From: Flavobacteriaceae bacterium
Lineage (GTDB): Bacteria > Bacteroidota > Bacteroidia > Flavobacteriales > Flavobacteriaceae
Direction of reading: 5' to 3'
Length of the DNA: 64,000 bases
Assembly (NCBI GenBank): GCA_009926065.1
Contig: RFPP01000005.1
Span: 1-64,000 of the forward strand
The notes under the pieces are model-generated. The model ran no database searches. It had not been told where the DNA came from and worked only from the letters and a program-made list of their open reading frames with translations. Below are positions 56,395 through 64,000 of this stretch, one piece after another (within the stretch, counting starts at the first letter, position 1; each line of letters opens with the position of its first letter). Both the position numbers and the translations under genes were made by a program.

Positions 56395-57015
56395 CTATTG
56401 ACATTCTAAAATGTTTTCTCGAAACAAATCAGCATATTCAGCAATCACATTTTTATCAAAATAGGGCTCATCGTTGATTCTGCCAATGAATTTTATTTTC
56501 GAGTTATTCAAAATTAAGGATTCGGTAGCTTTGTTTTCATTGCCATTAAAAATAATTCCAGCAATAGTGAAACCTCTGTTTTTTATTGCTTCAATTGTTA
56601 AAAGCGTATGATTGATACTTCCTAAATAGTGCCTTGAAACAATTATAATTTTGTAGTCGGATTGAACCAAGTCGATAACAAAATCGGAACTATTTAAAGG
56701 AACCAAAACACCACCAGCGCCTTCCACAACCAAATGATTTTTAGTTTTTGGTTCGATAATATTTTTTAAATCGATTGTAATACCGTCTTCTTCAGCTGCA
56801 AAATGCGGACTTGCAGGCGTATTTAGTTTATAGCTATTTTCATGAATAACCGATTTATCATTTGAAATGTAATTCTGAATTTTATGACTGTCTGAATTGT
56901 CTAAATCACCTGCTTGAACGGGTTTCCAATAATCGGCCTGAAGCGCTTCGGTTATTATAGCTGAAGCGATTGTTTTTCCAACATCGGTTGATATTCCTGT
57001 TATGAATAATTTCAT
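56395..57015 (-). CDS. bioD: Dethiobiotin synthetase
   Basis: 206 aa. P-loop ATPase that closes the ureido ring of dethiobiotin from DAPA, CO2 and ATP. The P-loop GISTDVGKT lies at residues 7-15 (K14), and VEGAGGVLVPL carries the conserved Glu-Gly-Ala-Gly-Gly motif. Ends at NILECQ. The start is the only early ATG (MKLFITGIST). It is downstream of bioF (70 bases) and upstream of bioA. Confidence 0.95.
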   Translation of the reverse strand: MKLFITGISTDVGKTIASAIITEALQADYWKPVQAGDLDNSDSHKIQNYISNDKSVIHENSYKLNTPASPHFAAEEDGITIDLKNIIEPKTKNHLVVEGAGGVLVPLNSSDFVIDLVQSDYKIIIVSRHYLGSINHTLLTIEAIKNRGFTIAGIIFNGNENKATESLILNNSKIKFIGRINDEPYFDKNVIAEYADLFRENILECQ

Positions 57016-57031
57016 TTTATTTTTTTTAAAA

Positions 57032-57068
57032 GCAAAGTTCGCAAAGAAATCGCAAAGTTCACAAGGTA
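57032..57068. repeat. Short intergenic motif, copy 3 (doubled)
   Basis: GCAAAGTTCGCAAAGA (57032-57047) and a second, shorter GCAAAGTTCACAAGG (57052-57066) in the bioF-bioD gap. Same motif as at 53696 and 55003. Confidence 0.5.
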
Positions 57069-57085
57069 AATGATGTTAATATTTA

Positions 57086-58231
57086 TTAAAATAATATTGA
57101 GGCAAGAAGTCTTAACACTGCCGAGATTTCTTCCTTAGTATTGTAACTATGTAAACAAATCCGAAGTCTTTCATATCCTTCAGGAACAGTTGGTGATAAA
57201 ATTGCTTTTACATCAAAACCTTTTTCTTGAAGTTGGTTTGCAATGTTTTTTACCTTTTGATTCCCCGGAATAATCGCACTTTGAATCGCCGATTTACTTC
57301 TCACAAAAAGAGGATTTAAACCCAATTGTTTTTTTTCTTGATTGAAATGAATTACGTTTTCTCTAAGTTTTTGAAGAGCTTCTTTTTCGGTTTGCAAATG
57401 CTGATAAGCCACTAAAATTGTAGCTACTGAATGAGGCGAAAGCCCTGTTGTATATATAAAACTCCTGGCAAAATTGACTAAATAATCAATTAGTTTCTGA
57501 CTACCTAAAATAGCCGCACCATGACATCCTAGTCCTTTTCCGAAAGTCATAATTCTTGCAAAAACGTTGTCTTGTAAACCTAGCATTTGAACTAATCCTT
57601 CTCCATGTTCGCCAAAAACCCCCAAAGCGTGCGCTTCATCTACAACCAAAAAACAGTTGTTTTTATTACATAGTTGAACGAGTTCATCCAAGTTTGGAGC
57701 ATCGCCATCCATTGAAAAAACACTTTCGGTAACAACAAAAATTTCTGAATTTCCCAACTTATATTTGGAAATTAATCGTTCTAAATCTTCGAAATCGTTA
57801 TGTTGAAACTTGTATGATTTTGCATTGGAAAGTTGAATTCCATCCCGAATAGAAGCGTGAGATAATTCATCGTAAAGAATTACATCATTACGTTGCGGCA
57901 CAGCGTTAAAAAATCCCACATTGGCATCGTAACCGGAGTTAAAGAGCAGCGCATTTTCAGAATCATGAAATTTTGAAATGTAGTTTTCAGCTTCTTGATA
58001 AACAATATGATTTCCTGATAATAATCGAGATCCAGTTGCTCCGTTTTGAATTATATTATTATCAAATAAAAAAGAATGCGTTCTATTAAAAATAGCTTGT
58101 GATTTGGAAAATCCTAAATAATCATTGGAAGCAAAATCGATAAAATCATTTGGCAATGCCAATTTTCGCAAAGAATTATTTTGCTCTCGTTGCTCTAATT
58201 TTAATGTTAATGATTTTGGAATCCTTTTCAT
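57086..58231 (-). CDS. bioF: 8-amino-7-oxononanoate synthase
   Basis: 381 aa. Alpha-oxoamine synthase that condenses a pimeloyl thioester with alanine to KAPA, using PLP. Markers: FASNDYLGFSK, NGATGSRLLSGNH, LFNSGYDANVG, FSMDGDAP, LVVDEAHALGVFG (pyridine Asp), and K232 in IMTFGKGLGCHGAAI for the Schiff base. First gene of the minus-strand biotin operon. A -7-type element lies only 8 bases before the ATG, so the leader would be almost absent. Divergent from the DUF2975 gene. Confidence 0.96.
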   Translation of the reverse strand: MKRIPKSLTLKLEQREQNNSLRKLALPNDFIDFASNDYLGFSKSQAIFNRTHSFLFDNNIIQNGATGSRLLSGNHIVYQEAENYISKFHDSENALLFNSGYDANVGFFNAVPQRNDVILYDELSHASIRDGIQLSNAKSYKFQHNDFEDLERLISKYKLGNSEIFVVTESVFSMDGDAPNLDELVQLCNKNNCFLVVDEAHALGVFGEHGEGLVQMLGLQDNVFARIMTFGKGLGCHGAAILGSQKLIDYLVNFARSFIYTTGLSPHSVATILVAYQHLQTEKEALQKLRENVIHFNQEKKQLGLNPLFVRSKSAIQSAIIPGNQKVKNIANQLQEKGFDVKAILSPTVPEGYERLRICLHSYNTKEEISAVLRLLASILF

Positions 58232-58238
58232 AGTGATA

Positions 58239-58246
58239 CAAAAGTA
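58239..58246 (-). promoter_or_regulatory. -7 element of the bioF operon promoter
   Basis: TACTTTTG on the - strand, matching TAnnTTTG; no good TTG is found at the -33 position. If used, transcription starts within a base or two of the bioF start codon. Confidence 0.45.
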
Positions 58247-58302
58247 AGCAACTTTATTTTGTTCTTATTTGTAAAAAAATATTGTTTTTTAGTATTTAAT
58301 TA

Positions 58303-58330
58303 TTGTTTATCAATAATTTATTTATATTTG
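58303..58330 (+). promoter_or_regulatory. Promoter of the DUF2975-HTH operon
   Basis: TTG (58303-58305), 17-bp spacer, TATATTTG (58323-58330). It occupies the region where an upstream in-frame TTG would lie, so the start at 58354 is preferred. Confidence 0.65.
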
Positions 58331-58353
58331 TAACAACTTTAAAATTAAAAAAG

Positions 58354-58857
58354 ATGAGAAAATTAGTTTTTTTAAAAACCATAGTGGATTACGTTTGGAT
58401 AATGTCATTAATCGCTTTCCCTCTACTAATTGTGTTTATTGGTTTTGCTTTATTTTCAAATGAACCAATTGATATTCCTATAAATATTTCTGGAATTAAT
58501 ATAAATGCAACAACTACATTTGGTAAAATAGGATTGGTATTTAGTATGGTGAATTTTGTAATTATACTTTTTGCAATTTATAATTTCAAATCACTTTTAA
58601 ATAATTTCAGAAAAAAAATAATTTTTGAGTCCGAATCATTCCAATTATTAGATAAAATTGGTAATTTGGTTATTCTTTCTGCAAGTTTGTATTTAATTTC
58701 AGACTTATTAGGTGCTTTTTCAAATAGTACAATTTCAATAAATTTAGGTTTTGGTCCCTTTCTATATTTAATGGCGCTCGGCTTATTTTTCAAAGTATTA
58801 TCAGAAGTTTTTATCATTGGAAAACGAATTAAAGAAGATAGCGAACTAACAATATAA
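58354..58857 (+). CDS. DUF2975-family membrane protein
   Basis: 167 aa from the ATG at 58354. Four membrane helices (about residues 12-34, 55-78, 100-120 and 135-155), with a polar segment between the second and third (FRKKIIFESESFQLLDKIG) typical of DUF2975. Function unknown. It is followed after two bases by a small HTH gene of the type that regularly accompanies DUF2975, so the two form a paired module. Confidence 0.85.
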   Translation: MRKLVFLKTIVDYVWIMSLIAFPLLIVFIGFALFSNEPIDIPINISGININATTTFGKIGLVFSMVNFVIILFAIYNFKSLLNNFRKKIIFESESFQLLDKIGNLVILSASLYLISDLLGAFSNSTISINLGFGPFLYLMALGLFFKVLSEVFIIGKRIKEDSELTI

Positions 58858-58859
58858 CT

Positions 58860-59069
58860 ATGGCAATTATTATAAATGTAGATGTAATGCTCGCCAAACG
58901 AAAAATGCGTTCCAATGAACTAGCTGATTCAATTGGGATTACAACGGCAAATTTGTCAATATTAAAAACAGGTAAAGCGAGAGCAATTCGTTTTTCAACC
59001 TTAGAAATGATCTGTAAAGTATTGGACTGTCAGCCAGGAGATATTATGGAATATGTAAGTGAAAAATAA
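58860..59069 (+). CDS. Small Cro/XRE-type HTH regulator (YozG-like)
   Basis: 69 aa. A single helix-turn-helix domain: MLAKRKMRSNELADSIGI, TTANLSILKTGKARAI and FSTLEMICKVLDCQPGDIMEY, the hallmark of YozG/transcriptional regulators of the XRE group that sit beside DUF2975. Likely regulates its own small operon. It lies two bases after the DUF2975 stop and is convergent with the dehydrogenase gene. Confidence 0.88.
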   Translation: MAIIINVDVMLAKRKMRSNELADSIGITTANLSILKTGKARAIRFSTLEMICKVLDCQPGDIMEYVSEK

Positions 59070-59075
59070 GTTTAT

Positions 59076-60017
59076 TTATTTTTTCAAATGGTCCAACATG
59101 TCTTTTGTCATGCTTGAAATGTCGAATTTATGATTCCAATTCCAATCTTCTCTTGCAGGGCTATCATCGATACTAGCAGGCCAACTATCGGCAATTTTTT
59201 GACGGAAGTCAGGGTGATAAGTAATCGTAAATTCTGGGATGTGTTTCTTAATTTCTGCAGCAATTTCTGTTGGAGTAAAACTCATTGCAGCTAAATTATA
59301 GGAAGAACGAATTTTAATTTGCTCTTTAGGGCTTTGCATAATTTGGATTGTTGCGGCAATTGCATCGTCCATATACATCATTGGCATTTTGGTTTCTGAA
59401 GATAAAAAGCAATCGTATTTTTTCTTAGCAATAGCTTTGTGAAATATATCAACTGCATAATCTGTAGTTCCACCACCAGGAGGCGAAGACCAGCTAATTA
59501 AACCAGGATATCGAATACTTCTCACATCTACGCCATATATATTATGATAATATTCGCACCATCTTTCCCCCGTTTGTTTGCTAATTCCGTAAACCGTACT
59601 CGGTTCCATAATGGTATATTGAGGTGTATTTTCTCTTGGAGTAGTAGGTCCAAAAACGGCGATACTTGAAGGCCAGAATATTTTTTTAATTTTTCCAGCT
59701 TTCGCTAAATTCAAAACGTGAAAAAGAGAATTCATATTTAAATCCCAAGCAAAAGCAGGGTTTTTTTCCGCTGTTGCAGATAATAAAGCGGCCATCAAAT
59801 AAACTTCATCAATTTGGTGTATTTCTACAAGATGTTGAATTTGATTAAAATCCAATGCGTTAATGACTTCAAATGGCCCAGAATTTACCACATCGATATT
59901 TAATTTTCTAATATCGGAAGCAATTACATTATCTACACCATAAATTTCACGTAATTTCTGAGTTAACTCAGTTCCGATTTGTCCGCAAGCACCTATTATT
60001 AGAATTTTTGTAGCCAT
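59076..60017 (-). CDS. L-threonine 3-dehydrogenase-like SDR (epimerase-type)
   Basis: 313 aa. Extended SDR with glycine motif GACGQIG (residues 9-15) and catalytic Y143-K147 (TVYGISKQTGERW). It matches the UDP-galactose-epimerase-like L-threonine dehydrogenases (FWPSSIAVFGPTTPRENTPQ, RYPGLISWSSPPGGGTTDYAV), which oxidise threonine to 2-amino-3-ketobutyrate with NAD. The partner KBL (2-amino-3-ketobutyrate ligase) is not in the window unless bioF-like enzymes nearby serve, which I do not suggest. A TATATTTG-type element lies 5' of the gene. Confidence 0.9.
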   Translation of the reverse strand: MATKILIIGACGQIGTELTQKLREIYGVDNVIASDIRKLNIDVVNSGPFEVINALDFNQIQHLVEIHQIDEVYLMAALLSATAEKNPAFAWDLNMNSLFHVLNLAKAGKIKKIFWPSSIAVFGPTTPRENTPQYTIMEPSTVYGISKQTGERWCEYYHNIYGVDVRSIRYPGLISWSSPPGGGTTDYAVDIFHKAIAKKKYDCFLSSETKMPMMYMDDAIAATIQIMQSPKEQIKIRSSYNLAAMSFTPTEIAAEIKKHIPEFTITYHPDFRQKIADSWPASIDDSPAREDWNWNHKFDISSMTKDMLDHLKK

Positions 60018-60137
60018 TTGATAAATTTAGTATACAAATATAACAATTTCGGATTTTATAATCATTTTTATGAGAATTATTCAAAATTCGTATTTCTTGA
60101 ATTACCTTTGTAACTTTGTATCAAATAATTATATAAA

Positions 60138-60710
60138 ATGAAACTGCAAAATACGGTTCTTTTCATAGCGCTTTTATTTCTTTTTTCCTGTCAGGACAAT
60201 AAGGAACAACGTCTAATGGAAAATGCTAAAGATGCGAAAAAGAAAGAAACGATTTTTAATAATATCAACAAAGGTTGGAATTTTAATGCTAATCCAATCA
60301 ATCCCGCAGCAGAAGGACTGGTTGCTATGTGGCCAGAATGGCGAAGTTTTTTAACAGAATTAAAAAGCAAACCTAAAAGTACCATTGGAGCATTCCAAAA
60401 AAAAGCCCAAGAGCTTTCTAAAAAAGCACTTGAATTGAACAATAATATTCCAATAGCTTACAATAAACCGGAGGTAAAAAGTCGAATTTCGGTATTAATT
60501 TCCAAAGTAAATTCTCTTAATCTTTACATTAATTTAGATGAAATTCCTGATGATAAAGTTGTTACTTTGATTTTAGAAATTAATATCCAGCTGCAATCCC
60601 TTCAAACACAATTGGATGAAATTGTTAGAAAAAGTACCATTCCATTAGAAGAAGGTGAATCCGATTTGATTCAAATGTTAGATACTTCAAGAGCTATTCC
60701 AACCCGATAA
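60138..60710 (+). CDS. Hypothetical lipoprotein upstream of mfd
   Basis: 190 aa. Lipobox LFSC (C18) after a hydrophobic leader. The mature part is helical: a Lys-rich segment (NAKDAKKKET), a conserved-looking NPAAEGLVAMWPEWRSFLTEL, then two amphipathic helices. Inferred to be an outer-membrane-anchored lipoprotein of unknown function. It precedes mfd by 13 bases; promoter -7 TACCTTTG at 60103-60110 would serve both. Confidence 0.75.
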   Translation: MKLQNTVLFIALLFLFSCQDNKEQRLMENAKDAKKKETIFNNINKGWNFNANPINPAAEGLVAMWPEWRSFLTELKSKPKSTIGAFQKKAQELSKKALELNNNIPIAYNKPEVKSRISVLISKVNSLNLYINLDEIPDDKVVTLILEINIQLQSLQTQLDEIVRKSTIPLEEGESDLIQMLDTSRAIPTR

Positions 60711-60723
60711 AATTATATTTTAG

Positions 60724-63700
60724 TTGAGCAAATCAGTAGTAGTAGGAAAATATGATAAGGCCACAAAGGTCAGTCAAATTGCAGAAATTTTACAACATTC
60801 AGATAATAAAATTCACCTTAAGGGGTTAATTGGGTCTTCGTTATCGTTTGTTGTCAATTCACTTTTTCATAAAAGCGAACTTCCATTTTTAATGATTTTT
60901 GAAGATAAGGAAGTTGCCGCCTATTTTCTAAACGACCTTGAACAATTAATGGGTGACAAAGAAGTTCTTTTTTATCCGGCCTCTTATAGAAATCCATACC
61001 AAGTTGAAGAAGTTGATAATGCCAATGTTTTGCTTCGTGCTGAGGTTTTAAACCGCATCAATTCTCGTAAAAAACCAGCTATAATTATTTCCTATCCCGA
61101 ATCCTTATTTGAAAAAGTAATCACCAAAAAAGAGTTGCAAAAAAACACTTTGAAAGTGGCTGTTGGAGATAAAATTTCAATCGATTTTATAAATGAAGTA
61201 CTTTTTGAATATGAATTTAAAAGAGTTGATTTTATAACCGAGCCAGGTGAATTTTCCGTCCGAGGAGGAATAATTGATGTTTTTTCTTTTTCAAATGACA
61301 ATCCGTACCGAATAGAATTTTTTGGAAATGAAGTTGATTCTATTCGAAGTTTTGATGTGGAAACGCAATTATCAATTGAAAAAAAGAATAAAATTACGAT
61401 CATACCAAATGTTGAAAATAAGTTTTTTCAAGAAGACCGAGAGAGTTTCTTGGATTATATTTCCTCGAATACGACTCTTTTTATTCAAAATACTGATGCG
61501 CTAATTTCAAAATTGGACTCCTTATTTGCGAAAGCAAAAGAAGCCTACAGTAAATTATCAGGAACGGTAAAACACCTGGCGCCCGAGCAATTATTTTTAA
61601 ACCAAAAAGCATTTCTAAAAAAAGCACTCGATTTTAATGTAGTTGAATTGGGTTCCAAAGCTATTTTTAATTCCAACAAAACTTTTGAATTTCATATTCT
61701 TCCTCAGCCGTCATTCAATAAGCAGTTTGATTTATTGTTAAATAACTTAAATGACAATCATTTTAATGGGATAAAAAATTATTTATTTTGTTCCAATGAA
61801 GCTCAGGCAAAACGCTTTCACGATATTTTTCAAACCTTGGATGAAGCCAATCACGAAAGTATTAGAAAGCAATATGACACCATAAAATTACCTTTATTTC
61901 AAGGATTTATTGACGAAGAACTTCAAATTGCCTGTTATACCGATCATCAAATTTTTGAGCGATATCATAAATTTAGTATCAAAAATGGCTATGCCAAAAA
62001 GCAAACCATTACCCTTCAGGAATTGACCAATTTATCGGTTGGCGATTATGTAACTCATATTGATCATGGAATTGGGAAGTTTGGGGGCTTACAAAAAATT
62101 CAGGTGGAAGGCAAAACCCAAGAAGCTATTAAGCTGGTTTATGCCGATAATGATATCGTTTATGTGAGTATTCACTCGCTTTATAAAATTTCAAAATTCA
62201 ACGGTAAAGACGGAACTCCTCCCAAAATTTACAAATTAGGATCGAATGCTTGGAAGGTTTTAAAACAAAAAACCAAAGCCCGAGTTAAGCACATTGCTTT
62301 CAATTTAATTCAATTGTATGCCAAACGAAGATTGGAAAAAGGATTCCAATTTAGCCCTGATAGTTATTTACAATTAGAGCTTGAAAGTTCGTTTATTTAT
62401 GAAGACACGCCCGACCAAAATAAAGCTACTCAGGAAGTCAAAGCCGATATGGAAAGTGATCGTCCGATGGATCGATTGGTATGTGGTGACGTAGGTTTTG
62501 GTAAAACAGAAGTGGCTATCCGAGCTGCATTTAAAGCGGTAGATAATGGAAAACAAGTGGCTGTTTTAGTACCAACAACTATTTTAGCTTACCAACATTA
62601 TAGAACATTTACCGAAAGATTGAAAGATATGCCGGTTTCAGTTGGATACTTAAACCGATTTAGAACTGCAAAACAAAAAGCAGAAACGCTGAAAGATTTG
62701 GAAGATGGAAAGCTCGATATTTTAATTGGAACCCATCAATTGGTAAATAAAAATGTAGTTTTTAAAGACTTAGGATTACTTATTGTGGACGAAGAACAAA
62801 AATTTGGGGTGAATGTAAAAGACAAGTTAAAAACGATTGCAGCCAATATTGATACTCTCACCTTAACCGCAACTCCAATACCGAGAACGTTACAATTTTC
62901 ATTGATGGCCGCCCGAGATTTATCGGTAATTACGACTCCGCCGCCCAATCGTTATCCAATTGAAACCAACGTAATTGGGTTCAGCGAAGAATTAATTCGT
63001 GACGCGATATCTTATGAAATTCAAAGAAACGGACAAGTTTTCTTCGTTAATAATAGAATTGAAAACATCAAAGAAGTAGCTGGAATGATCCAAAGATTGG
63101 TGCCAAACGCAAGAGTTGGAATTGGTCATGGCCAAATGGACGGCAAGAAATTAGAAGAATTAATGTTGGCTTTTATGAACGGCGAATTCGATGTTTTAGT
63201 CGCTACAACCATCATCGAAAGCGGTTTGGACGTGCCAAATGCCAATACGATTTTCATTAATAATGCCAATAATTTTGGAGTTTCCGATTTGCATCAAATG
63301 CGAGGTCGAGTAGGGCGTAGCAACAAAAAAGCGTTTTGCTATTTCATCTGTCCGCCGTATTCCGCGATGACCGACGATGCCAGAAAACGAATCCAAGCTT
63401 TAGAGCAATATAGCGAATTGGGTGGTGGATTAAATATTGCTATGAAAGACCTTGAAATTCGTGGTGCAGGAGATTTATTGGGAGGCGAACAAAGCGGATT
63501 CATCAATGAAATTGGTTTTGAAACCTATCAAAAAATCATGAATGAAGCCATTGACGAATTGAAGGAAAACGAATTCAAAGAGCTCTATTCTGACGAAAAT
63601 AAAGACATTGAAAAAACCTATGTAAAAGACCTTCAACTGGATACCGATTTCGAATTGTTGTTCCCAGATGAATACATAAATAACATTACCGAGCGCCTTA

Positions 63701-64000
63701 AATTGTACAATGAATTGAGCGTAATTAAAGACGAAAACGGATTATTAGAATTTGAAAACAAACTAATTGATCGCTTTGGACCACTACCAAAACAAGCCAT
63801 TTCGTTGTTAAATAGCATCAAAATAAAATGGGTTGCCACGCAATTAGGAATTGAAAAATTGGTGATGAAACAAGGCAAAATGATTTGTTATTTTGTGTCC
63901 GACCAGCAATCGAGTTACTACCAATCGGGGCGATTCAGCCAAGTATTGCAATTTGTGCAAACCCAATCAAAATTGTGCACCATGAAGGAAAAACAAACCC
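60724..64000 (+). CDS. mfd: Transcription-repair coupling factor Mfd, 5' part (runs off the window)
   Basis: 1092 codons are open without interruption to the window end; family members are only slightly longer, so little is missing. It starts at TTG 60724 (MSKSVVVGKYDKATKVSQ), 13 bases past the lipoprotein stop; there is no ATG in frame nearby. Parts seen: UvrB-like N-terminal region (SYPESLFEKV, FSVRGGIIDVFSF), RNA-polymerase-interacting CarD-like domain (VGDYVTHIDHGIGKFGGL), Walker A GDVGFGKT at ~588, DEEQ box (~689), TATPIPRTL and the motif V-VI region HQMRGRVGRSNK, then the C-terminal domain. It removes stalled RNA polymerase and recruits UvrA. Confidence 0.95.
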   Translation, partial: MSKSVVVGKYDKATKVSQIAEILQHSDNKIHLKGLIGSSLSFVVNSLFHKSELPFLMIFEDKEVAAYFLNDLEQLMGDKEVLFYPASYRNPYQVEEVDNANVLLRAEVLNRINSRKKPAIIISYPESLFEKVITKKELQKNTLKVAVGDKISIDFINEVLFEYEFKRVDFITEPGEFSVRGGIIDVFSFSNDNPYRIEFFGNEVDSIRSFDVETQLSIEKKNKITIIPNVENKFFQEDRESFLDYISSNTTLFIQNTDALISKLDSLFAKAKEAYSKLSGTVKHLAPEQLFLNQKAFLKKALDFNVVELGSKAIFNSNKTFEFHILPQPSFNKQFDLLLNNLNDNHFNGIKNYLFCSNEAQAKRFHDIFQTLDEANHESIRKQYDTIKLPLFQGFIDEELQIACYTDHQIFERYHKFSIKNGYAKKQTITLQELTNLSVGDYVTHIDHGIGKFGGLQKIQVEGKTQEAIKLVYADNDIVYVSIHSLYKISKFNGKDGTPPKIYKLGSNAWKVLKQKTKARVKHIAFNLIQLYAKRRLEKGFQFSPDSYLQLELESSFIYEDTPDQNKATQEVKADMESDRPMDRLVCGDVGFGKTEVAIRAAFKAVDNGKQVAVLVPTTILAYQHYRTFTERLKDMPVSVGYLNRFRTAKQKAETLKDLEDGKLDILIGTHQLVNKNVVFKDLGLLIVDEEQKFGVNVKDKLKTIAANIDTLTLTATPIPRTLQFSLMAARDLSVITTPPPNRYPIETNVIGFSEELIRDAISYEIQRNGQVFFVNNRIENIKEVAGMIQRLVPNARVGIGHGQMDGKKLEELMLAFMNGEFDVLVATTIIESGLDVPNANTIFINNANNFGVSDLHQMRGRVGRSNKKAFCYFICPPYSAMTDDARKRIQALEQYSELGGGLNIAMKDLEIRGAGDLLGGEQSGFINEIGFETYQKIMNEAIDELKENEFKELYSDENKDIEKTYVKDLQLDTDFELLFPDEYINNITERLKLYNELSVIKDENGLLEFENKLIDRFGPLPKQAISLLNSIKIKWVATQLGIEKLVMKQGKMICYFVSDQQSSYYQSGRFSQVLQFVQTQSKLCTMKEKQT

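Overview
The window is AT-rich, gene-dense chromosome from a member of the Bacteroidota, almost certainly Flavobacteriaceae and probably Flavobacterium or a close relative. The support is: three large secreted proteins ending in type IX secretion sorting domains (two type A, one gliding-type B); promoters of the Bacteroidota form TTG-N17..20-TAnnTTTG; no Shine-Dalgarno sites; several TTG starts; and gene neighbourhoods typical of flavobacteria. Most of it is core genome. I see no prophage, insertion sequence, CRISPR array or recognisable defence island.

Layout. 1-8.3 kb: 3' end of dxs, a secreted propeller protein with an inserted PA domain, dgt, metG and a HAD phosphatase. 8.4-13.6 kb: ssb, an intergenic hairpin repeat, a small zinc-ribbon protein, a membrane M28 peptidase, an NAD(P)-binding protein and an EamA transporter. 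13.6-18.4 kb: secreted M13 peptidase and a second T9SS propeller protein. 18.5-23.5 kb: SCO1-like protein, the feoA-feoB-small Cys-rich protein iron operon, and a umuC-umuD pair in reversed order. 23.5-32.4 kb: a 1355-aa T9SS type B protein with eight tandem repeats, lepA, dusB, a LolE-like permease and rbfA. 32.4-38.4 kb: methylmalonyl-CoA epimerase, a CAT-anticodon tRNA, a GH92 mannosidase, an omega-amidase and an Ig-like lipoprotein. 38.5-45.2 kb: a TetR-regulated tripartite RND efflux operon whose permease gene is frameshifted. 45.4-52 kb: polyprenyl synthase, deoxynucleoside kinase, hypothetical genes and a GLPGLI/TonB-receptor pair. 52-58.2 kb: biotin genes bioB (+ strand, followed by recX) facing bioF-bioD-bioA plus a ketoacyl synthase (- strand). 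58.3-64 kb: DUF2975 protein with a small HTH regulator, threonine dehydrogenase, a lipoprotein and mfd, which runs off the end and begins at a TTG.

Functionally, the feo operon imports ferrous iron and carries a direct-repeat candidate operator over its start region. The efflux operon has an imperfect palindrome over its promoter that suits its own TetR repressor. The biotin genes cover the last four steps from pimeloyl thioester to biotin, with an extra condensing enzyme that may act upstream. The most notable non-coding structure is a family of intergenic hairpin repeats present in three places (8.9, 29.6 and 38.4 kb). I did not find a convincing wholly new multi-gene system. The best leads are the repeat family, the extra ketoacyl synthase in the biotin cluster, the frameshifted pump and the candidate operators.
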